A DNA stretch of 64,000 bases. Origin: CAYJDP01 sp964371025 (lineage in GTDB: Bacteria; Bacillota_I; Bacilli_A; RF39; UBA660). This document shows, one piece after another, positions 44,937 to 53,619 of the stretch. The first letter of the stretch is position 1. The number at the start of each line of letters is the position of its first letter. A program made the position numbers and the translations under genes. The notes under the pieces were generated by a model. It ran no database searches. It saw only the letters and a list, made by a program, of their open reading frames with translations, and was not told the origin of the DNA. The stretch covers positions 1-64,000 of the forward strand of contig CAYJKH010000003.1 in assembly GCA_964371025.1 (NCBI GenBank), read 5' to 3'.

Positions 44937-45686
44937 TTATATCTCCACCTTATCAATCACTTCATTTTGTTTTGCAATATATACATTTATATCATTTGAT
45001 AATACTTTTTTTGTTTCTGTATATGCTAACTCTTCTGTATTATTTTTCTCACTTAAATGAGCTAATATTACACATTTAGTATTTTCACCTACTAATTTAT
45101 TTAAATACTTAGCAGTACTTTTATTAGATAAATGCCCACTATCACTTATAACTCTTTCTTTTAAACATCTTGGATACGGCCCATCAAGTAGCATTTCCTC
45201 ATCATAATTACTTTCTATAATGTATACTGTCTTATTTCTTATATAGGGAAAGAGATTTCTATTTATATACCCAGTATCAGTAATATATACAATACTATTT
45301 TCTTCTTCTGTTATTATATATCCATATGTATTAGGAGTATCATGCGATAAAGATAATAATTTCACCTCTAAACTTTCTATTTTAAAAGTTTTTTCTATAA
45401 TAATGAAATTATCTTTTTTTATATCGATTAACTCACTATTTATTTCATTAGTTACATATATTTTAGTATCTGTTTTTTTAGCAAATGTTTTTAATCCACT
45501 TATATGGTCTTTATGAGTATGAGTTATCAACAAAATATCTATTTCATCAATAGAAAAGGAATTATCATCCAGTTTCTTTTGTAAACTTAAAAATGAAATT
45601 CCTATATCAATTAAAATCGTTTTATTTTTAGTTTTTATAATTGTACAATTCCCTTTTGAGCCACTTGCTATTACTTGAATTTTCAT
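44937..45686 (-). CDS. MBL-fold metallohydrolase (WalJ/YycJ-like)
   Basis: 249 residues. Metal-binding motif HTHKDH, a later TDTGY Asp and a late AHLSEKN. The N-terminus IASGSKGNCTII is typical of YycJ/WalJ, an exonuclease-like protein linked to chromosome replication and cell division control. It overlaps the preceding M23 peptidase gene by one base and is coupled to rlmH. The walRK two-component genes that often accompany it are not here. Confidence 0.88.
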   Translation of the reverse strand: MKIQVIASGSKGNCTIIKTKNKTILIDIGISFLSLQKKLDDNSFSIDEIDILLITHTHKDHISGLKTFAKKTDTKIYVTNEINSELIDIKKDNFIIIEKTFKIESLEVKLLSLSHDTPNTYGYIITEEENSIVYITDTGYINRNLFPYIRNKTVYIIESNYDEEMLLDGPYPRCLKERVISDSGHLSNKSTAKYLNKLVGENTKCVILAHLSEKNNTEELAYTETKKVLSNDINVYIAKQNEVIDKVEI

Positions 45687-47167
45687 TAGTAAACACTCAT
45701 TGGATTAAACGGTACTCCACCACGATATGGATAACCACTCCAAATACCATAATGTAAATGGGTTCCTGTTGCAAGTCCGGTACTACCCATTCCTCCAATA
45801 ACTTGTCCTTTCGAAACTTTATCTCCGACTTTTACATATCTACACCCTGAACAAAGATGAGCGTATATAGTGTAATAGTTGCTAGAGTGCTGAATCATAA
45901 CATACTCCCCATTAGGCCATTTAGAACCTGACTCTACAACTGTTCCAGATTGTCCTGCATAAATAGGTGACCCTGTTCCGCATGAACTAATATCTACTGC
46001 ATCATGTAATATTCCTGATCTATATCCAAAAGGACTAGAGATATTTGAACAAGATGCAGGCCATGCCCAATCACCTTTAGTTGGAACTACTGTCATAGGA
46101 CCACTATAATATGAATTGGACTCTTTTGTTCCTTCTATTACTAATTCTGGTACCGAAGGTTTTATTTCCTCTGTACTAATTGTAATAGTATCAAAAACAC
46201 TTCCATTTACCTTTTTTACTTTTTGAGTAACTATCTCTTCTCCCGCTACTCCTTTTTGGGTAACTTCTTTTTGTCCTTCATATTTACTATCATCTAACTC
46301 TGTAATTGTTTTAAAAGGCTTATCTTGAAGTTTTACAACATGTTCTTCTTCAACAATATTAAACTGAGGAAATAATTGTCCCAATGTAACAGTTTGTCCT
46401 GGAAATAATAAACTATTTTCATCCTTAAACTCAGGATTAGCTACTAAAAATTCCTCTGTAGACATTTTGTTATTGAATGCAATATCTTCTATTGTATCTC
46501 CTTCTTTTACTTTATAAGTCTTTTGTTCTTTTGTAGTTCCAAACAATAAGTATTTACTTAATTCCTCTTCTTCTTCATATATTTTTTCATCAACTGGAAT
46601 ATTACCTTTTTGGATAGTTATTTGATTTTCAATATATATATTTTCTATTATTTTCCCAACATCATCTATTTCAGTTTGAGTTTTATTAACATAAGTATCT
46701 ATGTCCTCTGCTGATACGAAAGCTGACAATACATTATCTACTGCTTCTTCAAATATTTTCTTATCCAAAGTATAAATATCTTGATCTTTTCCTTCTGTTT
46801 TAGAAACGTTTGTAACTATATCTACACCTTTAATAGTAATTATATATCCATCAATTGTAAATGCTGATAAATCTGCTATTTCATTATAAATTTCTTTTGA
46901 TGTTTTATAGTCATCTTTAAATGTTGTTTCTTGAATAATATCCAAATCTTTCGGCGGATATACTTTATCAACATTATATTTTTCTTTGATTTTTTCTTGT
47001 TGATTATCAATATATTTTTCTAATGATTCCTTAGATTCTATTAATCCCAAAGATTCTCCTTCTAAATATACTCTATATACTGTTTTAGGTTTAAACTCTT
47101 TCATAGTAAAACCTGTAGTTAAAAATATCGAAAACGATAAAACGATTAATATTATATATTTATTCAT
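45686..47167 (-). CDS. Secreted LysM-G5-M23 peptidoglycan endopeptidase
   Basis: 493 residues. An N-terminal hydrophobic signal or anchor (4-20), an uncharacterised region (25-205), LysM (217-262: TYKVKEGDTIEDIA), G5 (about 275-347) and an M23 peptidase (about 365-493) with ligands His388 and Asp392 in HDAVD and His470-x-His472 in HLHY. LysM binds glycan chains and the M23 domain cuts peptide cross-links. It sits between dnaB and the MBL gene in one operon. Confidence 0.93.
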   Translation of the reverse strand: MNKYIILIVLSFSIFLTTGFTMKEFKPKTVYRVYLEGESLGLIESKESLEKYIDNQQEKIKEKYNVDKVYPPKDLDIIQETTFKDDYKTSKEIYNEIADLSAFTIDGYIITIKGVDIVTNVSKTEGKDQDIYTLDKKIFEEAVDNVLSAFVSAEDIDTYVNKTQTEIDDVGKIIENIYIENQITIQKGNIPVDEKIYEEEEELSKYLLFGTTKEQKTYKVKEGDTIEDIAFNNKMSTEEFLVANPEFKDENSLLFPGQTVTLGQLFPQFNIVEEEHVVKLQDKPFKTITELDDSKYEGQKEVTQKGVAGEEIVTQKVKKVNGSVFDTITISTEEIKPSVPELVIEGTKESNSYYSGPMTVVPTKGDWAWPASCSNISSPFGYRSGILHDAVDISSCGTGSPIYAGQSGTVVESGSKWPNGEYVMIQHSSNYYTIYAHLCSGCRYVKVGDKVSKGQVIGGMGSTGLATGTHLHYGIWSGYPYRGGVPFNPMSVY

Positions 47168-47169
47168 TA

Positions 47170-48522
47170 CTATTCATCTCCTTCTTTTTGACCTTTATTA
47201 ATATTAAGAAATGTTGATGTATTTTTCTTAAATAGTAACTCTACTGTTGCAGTTGGACCATTACGATGTTTACCTATTATAAATTCACTTATACTAGTAT
47301 TATCTTCATTTCTAGCTTCTTTATTATAATAATCATCTCTATATAAAAATGCTACTATATCAGCATCTTGTTCAATAGATCCTGATTCTCTTAAATCACT
47401 CATTATTGGTCTTTTTTCTTCTCTTGTTTCAACACTACGTGATAACTGAGATAATGCAATTATTGGAATTTTTAGTTCCTTAGCTAATGTTTTAAGACTT
47501 CTTGATATTTCAGATACTTCTTGTTGTCTGTTTGAACCGTAATTTTTACCCCCAGATATTAGCTGTAAATAATCTATTACTACAACTGCTAAGCCTTTTT
47601 CTGATGCTGCTAATCTACGACATTTAGCTCTTATCTCACCAATTGTTGTTCCTGATGATTCATCTATTACAATATTTGTTTCTGATAATTGTGAAATAGC
47701 CTCATTTATTCTTTTCCAGTCATTATTTAATAAGTTCCCCGTCTTAATCTTAAATCCATCTACTTGTCCAACTGAAGAAATAATTCTTTTCGCTAATTCT
47801 TCAGCACTCATTTCTAAATTGAATAATGCAACTGCTTTTTCTTGAGTTCTAGCAATATGTGTTGCTAAGTTTAGAGCAAAAGCTGTCTTCCCCATCGCTG
47901 GTCTTGCTGCTACAATAATTAACTCATTTGAATGTAATCCGGTAGTAATTTTATCTAAATCATACCAACCAGTAGAAAGTCCTGTTATTTCTCCTTTTGT
48001 TTCTGATAATCTTTCCAAATCGCTTTGCATTTTTGCTAATACTTCTTTAATTCCTCTAAACTCTGTTGATTTACGATTTTTAACTATATCTAAAATTTGC
48101 TTTTCAGAATAATCTAAAATATCACTCACATTTTCATCTGATTCATAGGCTCTTGTAGCTATTTCCTCACTTGTAATGATTACTCTTCTTAATAGTGCTG
48201 ATTCTTCTACTTTTTTTATATAAAATTCAACATTGCTAGCTGTTGGTACAAAATTTATTACTTCTGTTAAGTATTCAACACCACCTGCTAAATTTAACTT
48301 TCCTTTTTCATTAAGCTTAGTAGTAATAAGTGTTATGTCTAATGGTTCACCATTTTCTAGCAATTCTTTCATTCCAGCAAAAATCAAAGCATTTTTTTCA
48401 TCGTAAAAAGAATCTACCATTAATTTTTCAGTAGCATTTTGTAATGCAAATTTTGATAGAAAGCAAGATCCTAAAACTGATTTTTCTGCATCTATATTAT
48501 TTGGTAATGTTTTAATTGCCAT
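47170..48522 (-). CDS. dnaB: Replicative DNA helicase DnaB
   Basis: 450 residues. N-terminal helical domain (about 5-105) and RecA-like ATPase with Walker A ARPAMGKT (206-213), Walker B AVVVIDYLQLI and the arginine-finger region KHRNGPTATVEL. It unwinds DNA at the fork (named DnaC in Bacillus). It follows rplI by 10 bases in the gdpP-rplI-dnaB arrangement. Confidence 0.97.
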   Translation of the reverse strand: MAIKTLPNNIDAEKSVLGSCFLSKFALQNATEKLMVDSFYDEKNALIFAGMKELLENGEPLDITLITTKLNEKGKLNLAGGVEYLTEVINFVPTASNVEFYIKKVEESALLRRVIITSEEIATRAYESDENVSDILDYSEKQILDIVKNRKSTEFRGIKEVLAKMQSDLERLSETKGEITGLSTGWYDLDKITTGLHSNELIIVAARPAMGKTAFALNLATHIARTQEKAVALFNLEMSAEELAKRIISSVGQVDGFKIKTGNLLNNDWKRINEAISQLSETNIVIDESSGTTIGEIRAKCRRLAASEKGLAVVVIDYLQLISGGKNYGSNRQQEVSEISRSLKTLAKELKIPIIALSQLSRSVETREEKRPIMSDLRESGSIEQDADIVAFLYRDDYYNKEARNEDNTSISEFIIGKHRNGPTATVELLFKKNTSTFLNINKGQKEGDE

Positions 48523-48532
48523 TATTTCACCT

Positions 48533-48970
48533 CTACTTAATTATATGAATTTTTACACGAGCTGTTACTTGTGGATATAAATTAATATTTACATAATGAA
48601 ATCCTAAAGTAGCTAAACTAGTATTTTCTAATTTCCCTTTTTCTATTTTATAACCTTTTTCGTCAAAAGCTTTAAGTAATTGCTTAGTACTAATACTACC
48701 GTATACTTTGTCAAATTCACCTGTCTTAACTTTAAATTCAAATATTTCTTTTTCTATTTTATCTTTTAATTCTAAACTAATTTTTTTTTCTAATTCTTTT
48801 TGCTGACTTATTTTTTTGTTTTCATGCTCCAATTTCTTTATTCCTTCATTGGTTTTTAAAATAGCATAACCTTTTTTTATTAAAAAATTAGTTGCATATC
48901 CATCTGCTACATTTTTAACTTGGCCCTTCTTACCTTGGTTTTTTAAGTCTTTTATAAAAATTACTTCCAC
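48533..48970 (-). CDS. rplI: 50S ribosomal protein L9
   Basis: 145 residues. N-terminal MEVIFIKDLKNQGKKGQVKN and VADGYATNFLIKKGYAI match L9; a long helix and a C-terminal domain follow. I start at GTG 48970 because GGTGAG lies 4 bases before it and the family begins M-x-VI; an in-frame GTG three codons earlier (48979) is an alternative. The first base is directly after the stop of the DHH gene. Confidence 0.93.
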   Translation of the reverse strand: MEVIFIKDLKNQGKKGQVKNVADGYATNFLIKKGYAILKTNEGIKKLEHENKKISQQKELEKKISLELKDKIEKEIFEFKVKTGEFDKVYGSISTKQLLKAFDEKGYKIEKGKLENTSLATLGFHYVNINLYPQVTARVKIHIIK

Positions 48971-48971
48971 T

Positions 48972-49961
48972 TTACTCACCCATTTCTTTTAATATTTCTT
49001 CTTTTACTAACTTTTCTACTTCACTAATAGGCATATCATCAAATTGAGCAGCCCCGTTATAAATAGTTCCACCGCCTCCTATACCTTTTAAAATATTATT
49101 AATATTGTATGTTCCAAGACTTCTAGCACTTACTCCAACGGTGTCTTTATCCAATTTCGCAATAACAAATGATGCCTCTATATTATTGAAAAATAATAGT
49201 GTATCCGCTGTCTTTGCTAAATCTTCTCTACTATAAGTACTAAACTGTGTTCCTTTTGTTAATGCAATACTTTTTTTAACTACTTTAATGTCTGTTAATA
49301 ATTTTTGTCTTTCTGAATATTCTTCAAGATCCTGTTTTAATAAATATTGAACCTTCTTTGGACTTGCTCCAATACTAGTTAAATAATAAGCTGCATAATA
49401 AGTATTTTCTGTAGTCTTTAATGTATAATTATTTGTATCAAGGACAATTCCAGATAAAACTAGTGTTGCAAAATATGGATCAATTTTAGAATTACACACT
49501 TCTATATACATTGATACCAGTTCACAAGTACTAGATAAAGATGTATCAATAATACTATATTTACTTTTAATAGTTGTTTTTCCTGTTTCGTGATGATCTA
49601 TAATTAATTTATCCTCTATTTTATTAAGGATATCACTATTTTGGACTAACTCTTTTTTATTTGTATCAAGTATTACTAGCAAATTTTTATTTTTCTTAGA
49701 ACTAAGATAGTTATCAATATTACTGCTATGAATAATATTTACTACACCTTCTAATTCTTGGAGTACTTTTGCTACCCCTGTTTCGTGAATTTTATCATCT
49801 ATTATAATATAACAACTTTTTCTTTGATTTTTTAAAATTTCATAAAAACCCACACAACTACCTAATGCATCTAAATCTAAATGTTTATGCGCCATAAGAA
49901 AAACATTTGTCTTTTTCTTAAATATTCGTTTTGTATTTTTTACTTCCTTAATTATATCCAT
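48972..49961 (-). CDS. Soluble DHH-DHHA1 phosphoesterase, truncated GdpP-like
   Basis: 329 residues. The DHH domain has the metal-binding pattern AHKHLDLDALGS (His25, Asp29, Asp31) and DHHETG (122-127). The DHHA1 part ends GGGGTIYNGAAQ (from 295), where Thr299 replaces the His of GGGGH. Position before rplI-dnaB equals gdpP of Bacillus, but GdpP is about twice this size and has TM, PAS and GGDEF-like parts that are absent here. It may hydrolyse c-di-AMP or linear dinucleotides; the substrate is uncertain. Confidence 0.85.
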   Translation of the reverse strand: MDIIKEVKNTKRIFKKKTNVFLMAHKHLDLDALGSCVGFYEILKNQRKSCYIIIDDKIHETGVAKVLQELEGVVNIIHSSNIDNYLSSKKNKNLLVILDTNKKELVQNSDILNKIEDKLIIDHHETGKTTIKSKYSIIDTSLSSTCELVSMYIEVCNSKIDPYFATLVLSGIVLDTNNYTLKTTENTYYAAYYLTSIGASPKKVQYLLKQDLEEYSERQKLLTDIKVVKKSIALTKGTQFSTYSREDLAKTADTLLFFNNIEASFVIAKLDKDTVGVSARSLGTYNINNILKGIGGGGTIYNGAAQFDDMPISEVEKLVKEEILKEMGE

Positions 49962-49993
49962 CTAATCTCCTTAAGTATATAAATCTCTTTTAT

Positions 49994-50022
49994 ATTATAC
50001 ATTATTTTCATACTTTTTTCAA
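49994..50022 (-). promoter_or_regulatory. Promoter of the DHH-rplI-dnaB operon
   Basis: -35 TTGAAA (50017-50022), a 17-nt spacer and -10 TATAAT (49994-49999), 33 bases before the start and just after the rpsR terminator. Confidence 0.75.
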
Positions 50023-50027
50023 ACAAT

Positions 50028-50053
50028 AAAAAAAATAGACAATGTCTATTTTA
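50028..50053 (-). terminator. Terminator of rpsF-ssb-rpsR
   Basis: Stem AAATAGAC/GTCTATTT with a 3-nt loop and a T tract on the minus strand. The rpsR TAA (50051-50053) forms its base. Confidence 0.85.
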
Positions 50054-50266
50054 TCTTGTGTAAGGCATTAAAGCTATTGCACGTGATCTCTTAACTTGTT
50101 GTGCAATATGTCTTTGATGAGCAGCACAGTTTCCTGTAACTCTTCTTGGTAAAATTTTACCTTTTTCATTAATATATTTTCTTAATGTTTCAGGATCTTT
50201 ATAATCAACTGTTTTACCAGTACACATCATACATACTTTTTTTCTTTTTTTATAAAATTCTGCCAT
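50051..50266 (-). CDS. rpsR: 30S ribosomal protein S18
   Basis: 71 residues. KKVCMMC at the N-terminus, then LRKYINEKGKILPRRVTG and the C-terminal QRHIAQQVKRSRAIALMPY. The paired cysteines suggest the zinc-binding form. Last gene of the S6-SSB-S18 operon. Confidence 0.97.
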   Translation of the reverse strand: MAEFYKKRKKVCMMCTGKTVDYKDPETLRKYINEKGKILPRRVTGNCAAHQRHIAQQVKRSRAIALMPYTR

Positions 50267-50278
50267 AGTATCCTCCTT

Positions 50279-50758
50279 TTAGAATGGTAATTCGTCATCA
50301 CTAATTTCAATACTAGAACCAAAATCCGCGAAAGGATTATTAGAAACATCTGTCCCTTTTGGTTTTTCGTTATCACCGAAATCATATGGAGTTTTATTAC
50401 TAGATGTTTGCGACTGCGAAGGTTGTCCTCCAGTATTACTACCTTTAGTACCTAAAAAATGAACATTATCAGCTACTACTTCTGTAATATATACTTTTTT
50501 ACCATCTTCACCGTCGTAGTTTCTAGTTTGAATACGTCCGTCGATTGCAACTTGACTACCTTGGTTTAAATAATTTTTTACATTTTCTGCTTGTTTTCTC
50601 CAAACTACTACATTAATAAAATCAGCTTCTCTTTCTCCGTTTTGGTTAGTAAATGTTCTATTAACCGCTAATGAAAAAGATGCTACCGGTGTATTACTAC
50701 TTGTATATCTTAGTTCAGGATCTCTTGTTAATCTTCCAATTAATGTTACTTTATTCAT
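50279..50758 (-). CDS. ssb: Single-stranded DNA-binding protein
   Basis: 159 residues. OB fold with MNKVTLIGRLTRDPELRYT and VNRTFTNQNGEREADF, a Gln/Ser-rich linker and the acidic protein-interaction tip DDELPF. Located between rpsF and rpsR as in most Firmicutes. Confidence 0.97.
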   Translation of the reverse strand: MNKVTLIGRLTRDPELRYTSSNTPVASFSLAVNRTFTNQNGEREADFINVVVWRKQAENVKNYLNQGSQVAIDGRIQTRNYDGEDGKKVYITEVVADNVHFLGTKGSNTGGQPSQSQTSSNKTPYDFGDNEKPKGTDVSNNPFADFGSSIEISDDELPF

Positions 50759-50773
50759 ATTTACCTCTTTTAA

Positions 50774-51061
50774 TTAGTTTTCTATTTTTATTACTAAATG
50801 ACGAATAACGCTTTCATTAATGATAGCTATACGTTCAAATTCATTGATTGCTTCATTTCCAGCTTCAACATTAAGTTGGAAATAGTAACCATTTTTAAAC
50901 TTATTAATTTCATATGCTAATTCTTTTTGACCGATTGCTTTTTCAGAAGTTATTTTTGCATTATTTTTAGTTAAAGCGCTTTTTAACTCTTCAATAGCTT
51001 TTTTTATTCCATCTTCTTGAATATCTGGTCTTACAATGAACATAATTTCATAATTTCTCAT
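50774..51061 (-). CDS. rpsF: 30S ribosomal protein S6
   Basis: 95 residues. MRNYEIMFIVRPDI start and the YEINKFKNGYYFQLN strand identify S6, which pairs with S18 on the 30S subunit. AGAGGAGGTG precedes the ATG. The leader (51062-51126) can form two hairpins. Confidence 0.97.
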   Translation of the reverse strand: MRNYEIMFIVRPDIQEDGIKKAIEELKSALTKNNAKITSEKAIGQKELAYEINKFKNGYYFQLNVEAGNEAINEFERIAIINESVIRHLVIKIEN

Positions 51062-51126
51062 TTGTACACCTCCTCTTGGACTAATGACTCATTTCTGAGT
51101 AAGGAGCATTTTAAATACTCCGTTAT
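51062..51126 (-). promoter_or_regulatory. rpsF leader with two hairpins
   Basis: Minus-strand GGAG-TATTTAAAATG-CTCC (51103-51121) and ACTCA-GAAA-TGAGT (51087-51100) lie between promoter and binding site. The location suits an S6:S18 autoregulatory leader, but the CCG element known for that motif is not evident, so this is tentative. Confidence 0.45.
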
Positions 51127-51155
51127 AGTATAACAAAGACTTATTCATATGTAAA
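51127..51155 (-). promoter_or_regulatory. rpsF-ssb-rpsR promoter
   Basis: -35 TTTACA (51150-51155), a 17-nt spacer and -10 TATACT (51127-51132). Confidence 0.7.
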
Positions 51156-51156
51156 G

Positions 51157-51867
51157 TTATTTAGCCATAAATGCAAGAATATATATTATTATACCTATAA
51201 TTATCAAAATAGCAGGATATATTAAATAACTAGCAAATGCTGCTTCTTTTAACATAAATATTTTTTCATAAATAATTTTATTGTTTTTTGCATTTTCTTT
51301 TATAACTTCATTAGGGTCAAATATAATATCATTAGGATTAGAAATATTTTCTTGCTGTTTTTGATTTGTTTTTACTTTTACATATGCAAGCCCTGTTCCA
51401 TAACTAGAATCTGTTTTACTTAATTCTAACTTCTTCTTTGCTATAACATAATCAGAATAATAAACTCTTCTATCTTTTAATATAATGGATCTATAATAAT
51501 GTTCCATTTCTTCTGGTAAATAGCTGGTAATTTCATCAAAATGACTTTTTAGGAATTGTTCTTTTAAATTATTTAAACACTTTGTATATATTCCTATTTG
51601 AAATATAGCAATATTTTTTATATCTTCTCTTTTTAATTTTTCATCAAAATATGAATCTTTTGGCATTTCCAATAAAGTTCGATATTTAATTAATTTATGA
51701 TCATTATTTAATATTTCAATATCTTTTAGATTAAGCTTATTTAAACAGTAACCTTTTTCATGTAAATATTTCATAGTTAAGTCCATATAGAAAAAGACCT
51801 CTTTTAAATCTTTTTGTGAAGGATTACTATTATACCAAGTTTCAATCGTTGTTTTATCATGATCCAT
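51157..51867 (-). CDS. Pseudokinase-like protein with a C-terminal TM helix
   Basis: 236 residues. The segment FYMDLTMKYLHEKGY followed by LNLKDIEIL resembles the kinase alphaE-catalytic loop region (YLH-x2-G ... DLKPENIL) without the catalytic HRD/Asp, and REDIKNIAIFQIGIYTKCL resembles the later C-lobe helices. No ATP-binding lobe is visible. A single TM helix (about 213-233) sits at the C-terminus, so the domain is cytosolic. EssB/YukC of type VII secretion combines a pseudokinase with one TM helix, and the essC locus here lacks EssB; a link is possible but speculative. AGGAGG precedes the ATG. Confidence 0.5.
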   Translation of the reverse strand: MDHDKTTIETWYNSNPSQKDLKEVFFYMDLTMKYLHEKGYCLNKLNLKDIEILNNDHKLIKYRTLLEMPKDSYFDEKLKREDIKNIAIFQIGIYTKCLNNLKEQFLKSHFDEITSYLPEEMEHYYRSIILKDRRVYYSDYVIAKKKLELSKTDSSYGTGLAYVKVKTNQKQQENISNPNDIIFDPNEVIKENAKNNKIIYEKIFMLKEAAFASYLIYPAILIIIGIIIYILAFMAK

Positions 51868-51914
51868 AGACTATCCTCCTATTATTATTCTATAATTATT
51901 TTATCTTATTTAAT

Positions 51915-51943
51915 AAAAAAAAACAAAACATTTTATGTTTTAT
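51915..51943 (-). terminator. Terminator of the sigH-like gene with its stop codon in the loop
   Basis: Stem AAAACAT/ATGTTTT with an AAA loop and a T9 run after one G on the minus strand. The TAA stop (51933-51935) spans the loop. Confidence 0.75.
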
Positions 51944-52517
51944 TTTCACATTCTAATAATATTTTCCTAACTTTACATAATCTACTATCAACTGTTCCTA
52001 CTGATATATCTAATAACTTTGATATTTCTAAATATGAAAAACCATTATATCTCATTTCAAATACTGTTGAATTTTTTAAGTTAAGAATATTTTTATATTT
52101 AAAAAATATAAATTCTGTATATATATCATCTAATAACATATCTTTATTTTTGATTAAGTCCTTGTTATAGTCGGTATACTCATTTAATTCTACTGAATTA
52201 TTAATATATTCATTTTTCAAAGCACTTAGCTTCTTACAAAAATTTTGGATACTTCTTTCCACACATAATATAGCAAATGTATAAAACGTGTTTTTCATTG
52301 AAACATCAAAGGTTGCTATCGCGGAAGAAAAACCGATATATCCCTCTTGAACTAAATCATCATAATCTGCACCTTTAGTTATAATAAAACCGCTATATTT
52401 ATATGCAATTTTTTTTATTATAGGTTTGTACTTTTTATATAGATAATCATTATAATAATCATCCTTTTCCTTTATTAAATATAATATTTCATTATCGTTA
52501 ATATCTTTATACTCCAT
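51933..52517 (-). CDS. Sigma-70 family RNA polymerase sigma factor (SigH-like)
   Basis: 194 residues. Region 2 shows YDDLVQEGYIGFSSAIATFD and FYTFAILCVERSIQNF; region 4 has a helix-turn-helix (SYLEISKLLDISVGTVDSRL). The position after cysS-mrnC-rlmB corresponds to sigH of Bacillus, where it controls the transition to stationary phase and competence. Here a sporulation role cannot be judged. The binding site (GTAGG) is weak. Confidence 0.85.
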   Translation of the reverse strand: MEYKDINDNEILYLIKEKDDYYNDYLYKKYKPIIKKIAYKYSGFIITKGADYDDLVQEGYIGFSSAIATFDVSMKNTFYTFAILCVERSIQNFCKKLSALKNEYINNSVELNEYTDYNKDLIKNKDMLLDDIYTEFIFFKYKNILNLKNSTVFEMRYNGFSYLEISKLLDISVGTVDSRLCKVRKILLECENKT

Positions 52518-52523
52518 AATAGC

Positions 52524-53219
52524 CTACTTTCTATTACGGATTACCTCATATATCAAAATTCCACTTGCTACTGATGCATTTAAACTATTTGTATTTCCAT
52601 ACATTGGAATTTTGGCAATAAAATCACAATTTTTGGCAACTAGGTTAGAAATTCCAGTCCCTTCATTACCAATAATTAGTGAAATTTTACCTGAATAATC
52701 TATTTCTTTATAATCTACACTATTATCTAAAGCTGATCCTACAATCCAGAAACCTTTTTTCTTTAGTTTATCAATTGAATTAACTAAATTAGTAACCATT
52801 ACTATTTTAACATTATCAAGGGCTCCTGCACTAGTTTTCATAACAGTTGAATTTACTGGAACTTGTCTATTTTTAGGAATTACTACAGCATCTACTCCAG
52901 CTGCTTCACAAGTTCTTAAAATTGCTCCAAAATTATGAGGATCTTCTATATGATCTAACATAACTATAAATTTATCATTATCACTAATGTCATCAATATT
53001 ATGATATTTGTAATCCGGAATAAAAAGTATTATACCTTGGTGTACTCCAGTAATCAAACGATCAATATCTCTTTTTTTTGCTATTTCTACCTCTATTTTA
53101 TTTTTTTCAATTAAAGAAAGAAGTGTTTTATCCGTAAAACCTTCTTGAATAATTATTTTTTCTATTTCTTTCTTTTTTTCTAATAATTCTTTTGCTACAT
53201 TTCTTCCATATACTATCAT
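52524..53219 (-). CDS. rlmB: 23S rRNA 2'-O-ribose methyltransferase RlmB family (SpoU)
   Basis: 231 residues. N-terminal substrate-binding domain and SPOUT domain with motifs DPHNFGAILRTCEAAG, IIGNEGTGIS and NSLNASVASGILIYE. Methylates G2251 in 23S rRNA in the family prototype. It overlaps mrnC by four bases (ATGA). Confidence 0.94.
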   Translation of the reverse strand: MIVYGRNVAKELLEKKKEIEKIIIQEGFTDKTLLSLIEKNKIEVEIAKKRDIDRLITGVHQGIILFIPDYKYHNIDDISDNDKFIVMLDHIEDPHNFGAILRTCEAAGVDAVVIPKNRQVPVNSTVMKTSAGALDNVKIVMVTNLVNSIDKLKKKGFWIVGSALDNSVDYKEIDYSGKISLIIGNEGTGISNLVAKNCDFIAKIPMYGNTNSLNASVASGILIYEVIRNRK

Positions 53220-53596
53220 ATATCGTACCTAATAATAAAATTAATAATTTCATCTATTCTTTCTTTTTTATTTTCTAATTCCAAGTATCCAATTAAGGCT
53301 TCTAAAGCAGTTGCATTTTTATATTCTATAATAGTACAACTTTTTGGTTTTGATACACCTTTATGGTTTCTAGCTCTTTTAGAGATACTTAATTCTGCTT
53401 CTGTAAAAAAATTCTCTTGTACCATATCTAAATAAAACTTAGATTGTGAGCTTGCTTTAACAAACTTAACTGCTGTTTTTTGTAATATATCTACATTATT
53501 AATATTTTTAGAAATTAAATATTTACGAATATATTCCTCATAAATTACATCTCCTAAATACGCTAATACCAAAACATTAATTTCTCTTAAATCCAT
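53216..53596 (-). CDS. mrnC: Mini-ribonuclease III
   Basis: 126 residues. RNase III catalytic domain alone, with the signature LAYLGDVIYEEYIRKYL and the late ALEALIGYLEL; no dsRNA-binding domain. It matures 23S rRNA ends. ATG 53596 is chosen because GGAGG lies before it; an in-frame GTG four codons upstream is part of that site. Confidence 0.94.
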   Translation of the reverse strand: MDLREINVLVLAYLGDVIYEEYIRKYLISKNINNVDILQKTAVKFVKASSQSKFYLDMVQENFFTEAELSISKRARNHKGVSKPKSCTIIEYKNATALEALIGYLELENKKERIDEIINFIIRYDI

Positions 53597-53619
53597 GTAA
53601 TCCTCCACAAAGAAACATC

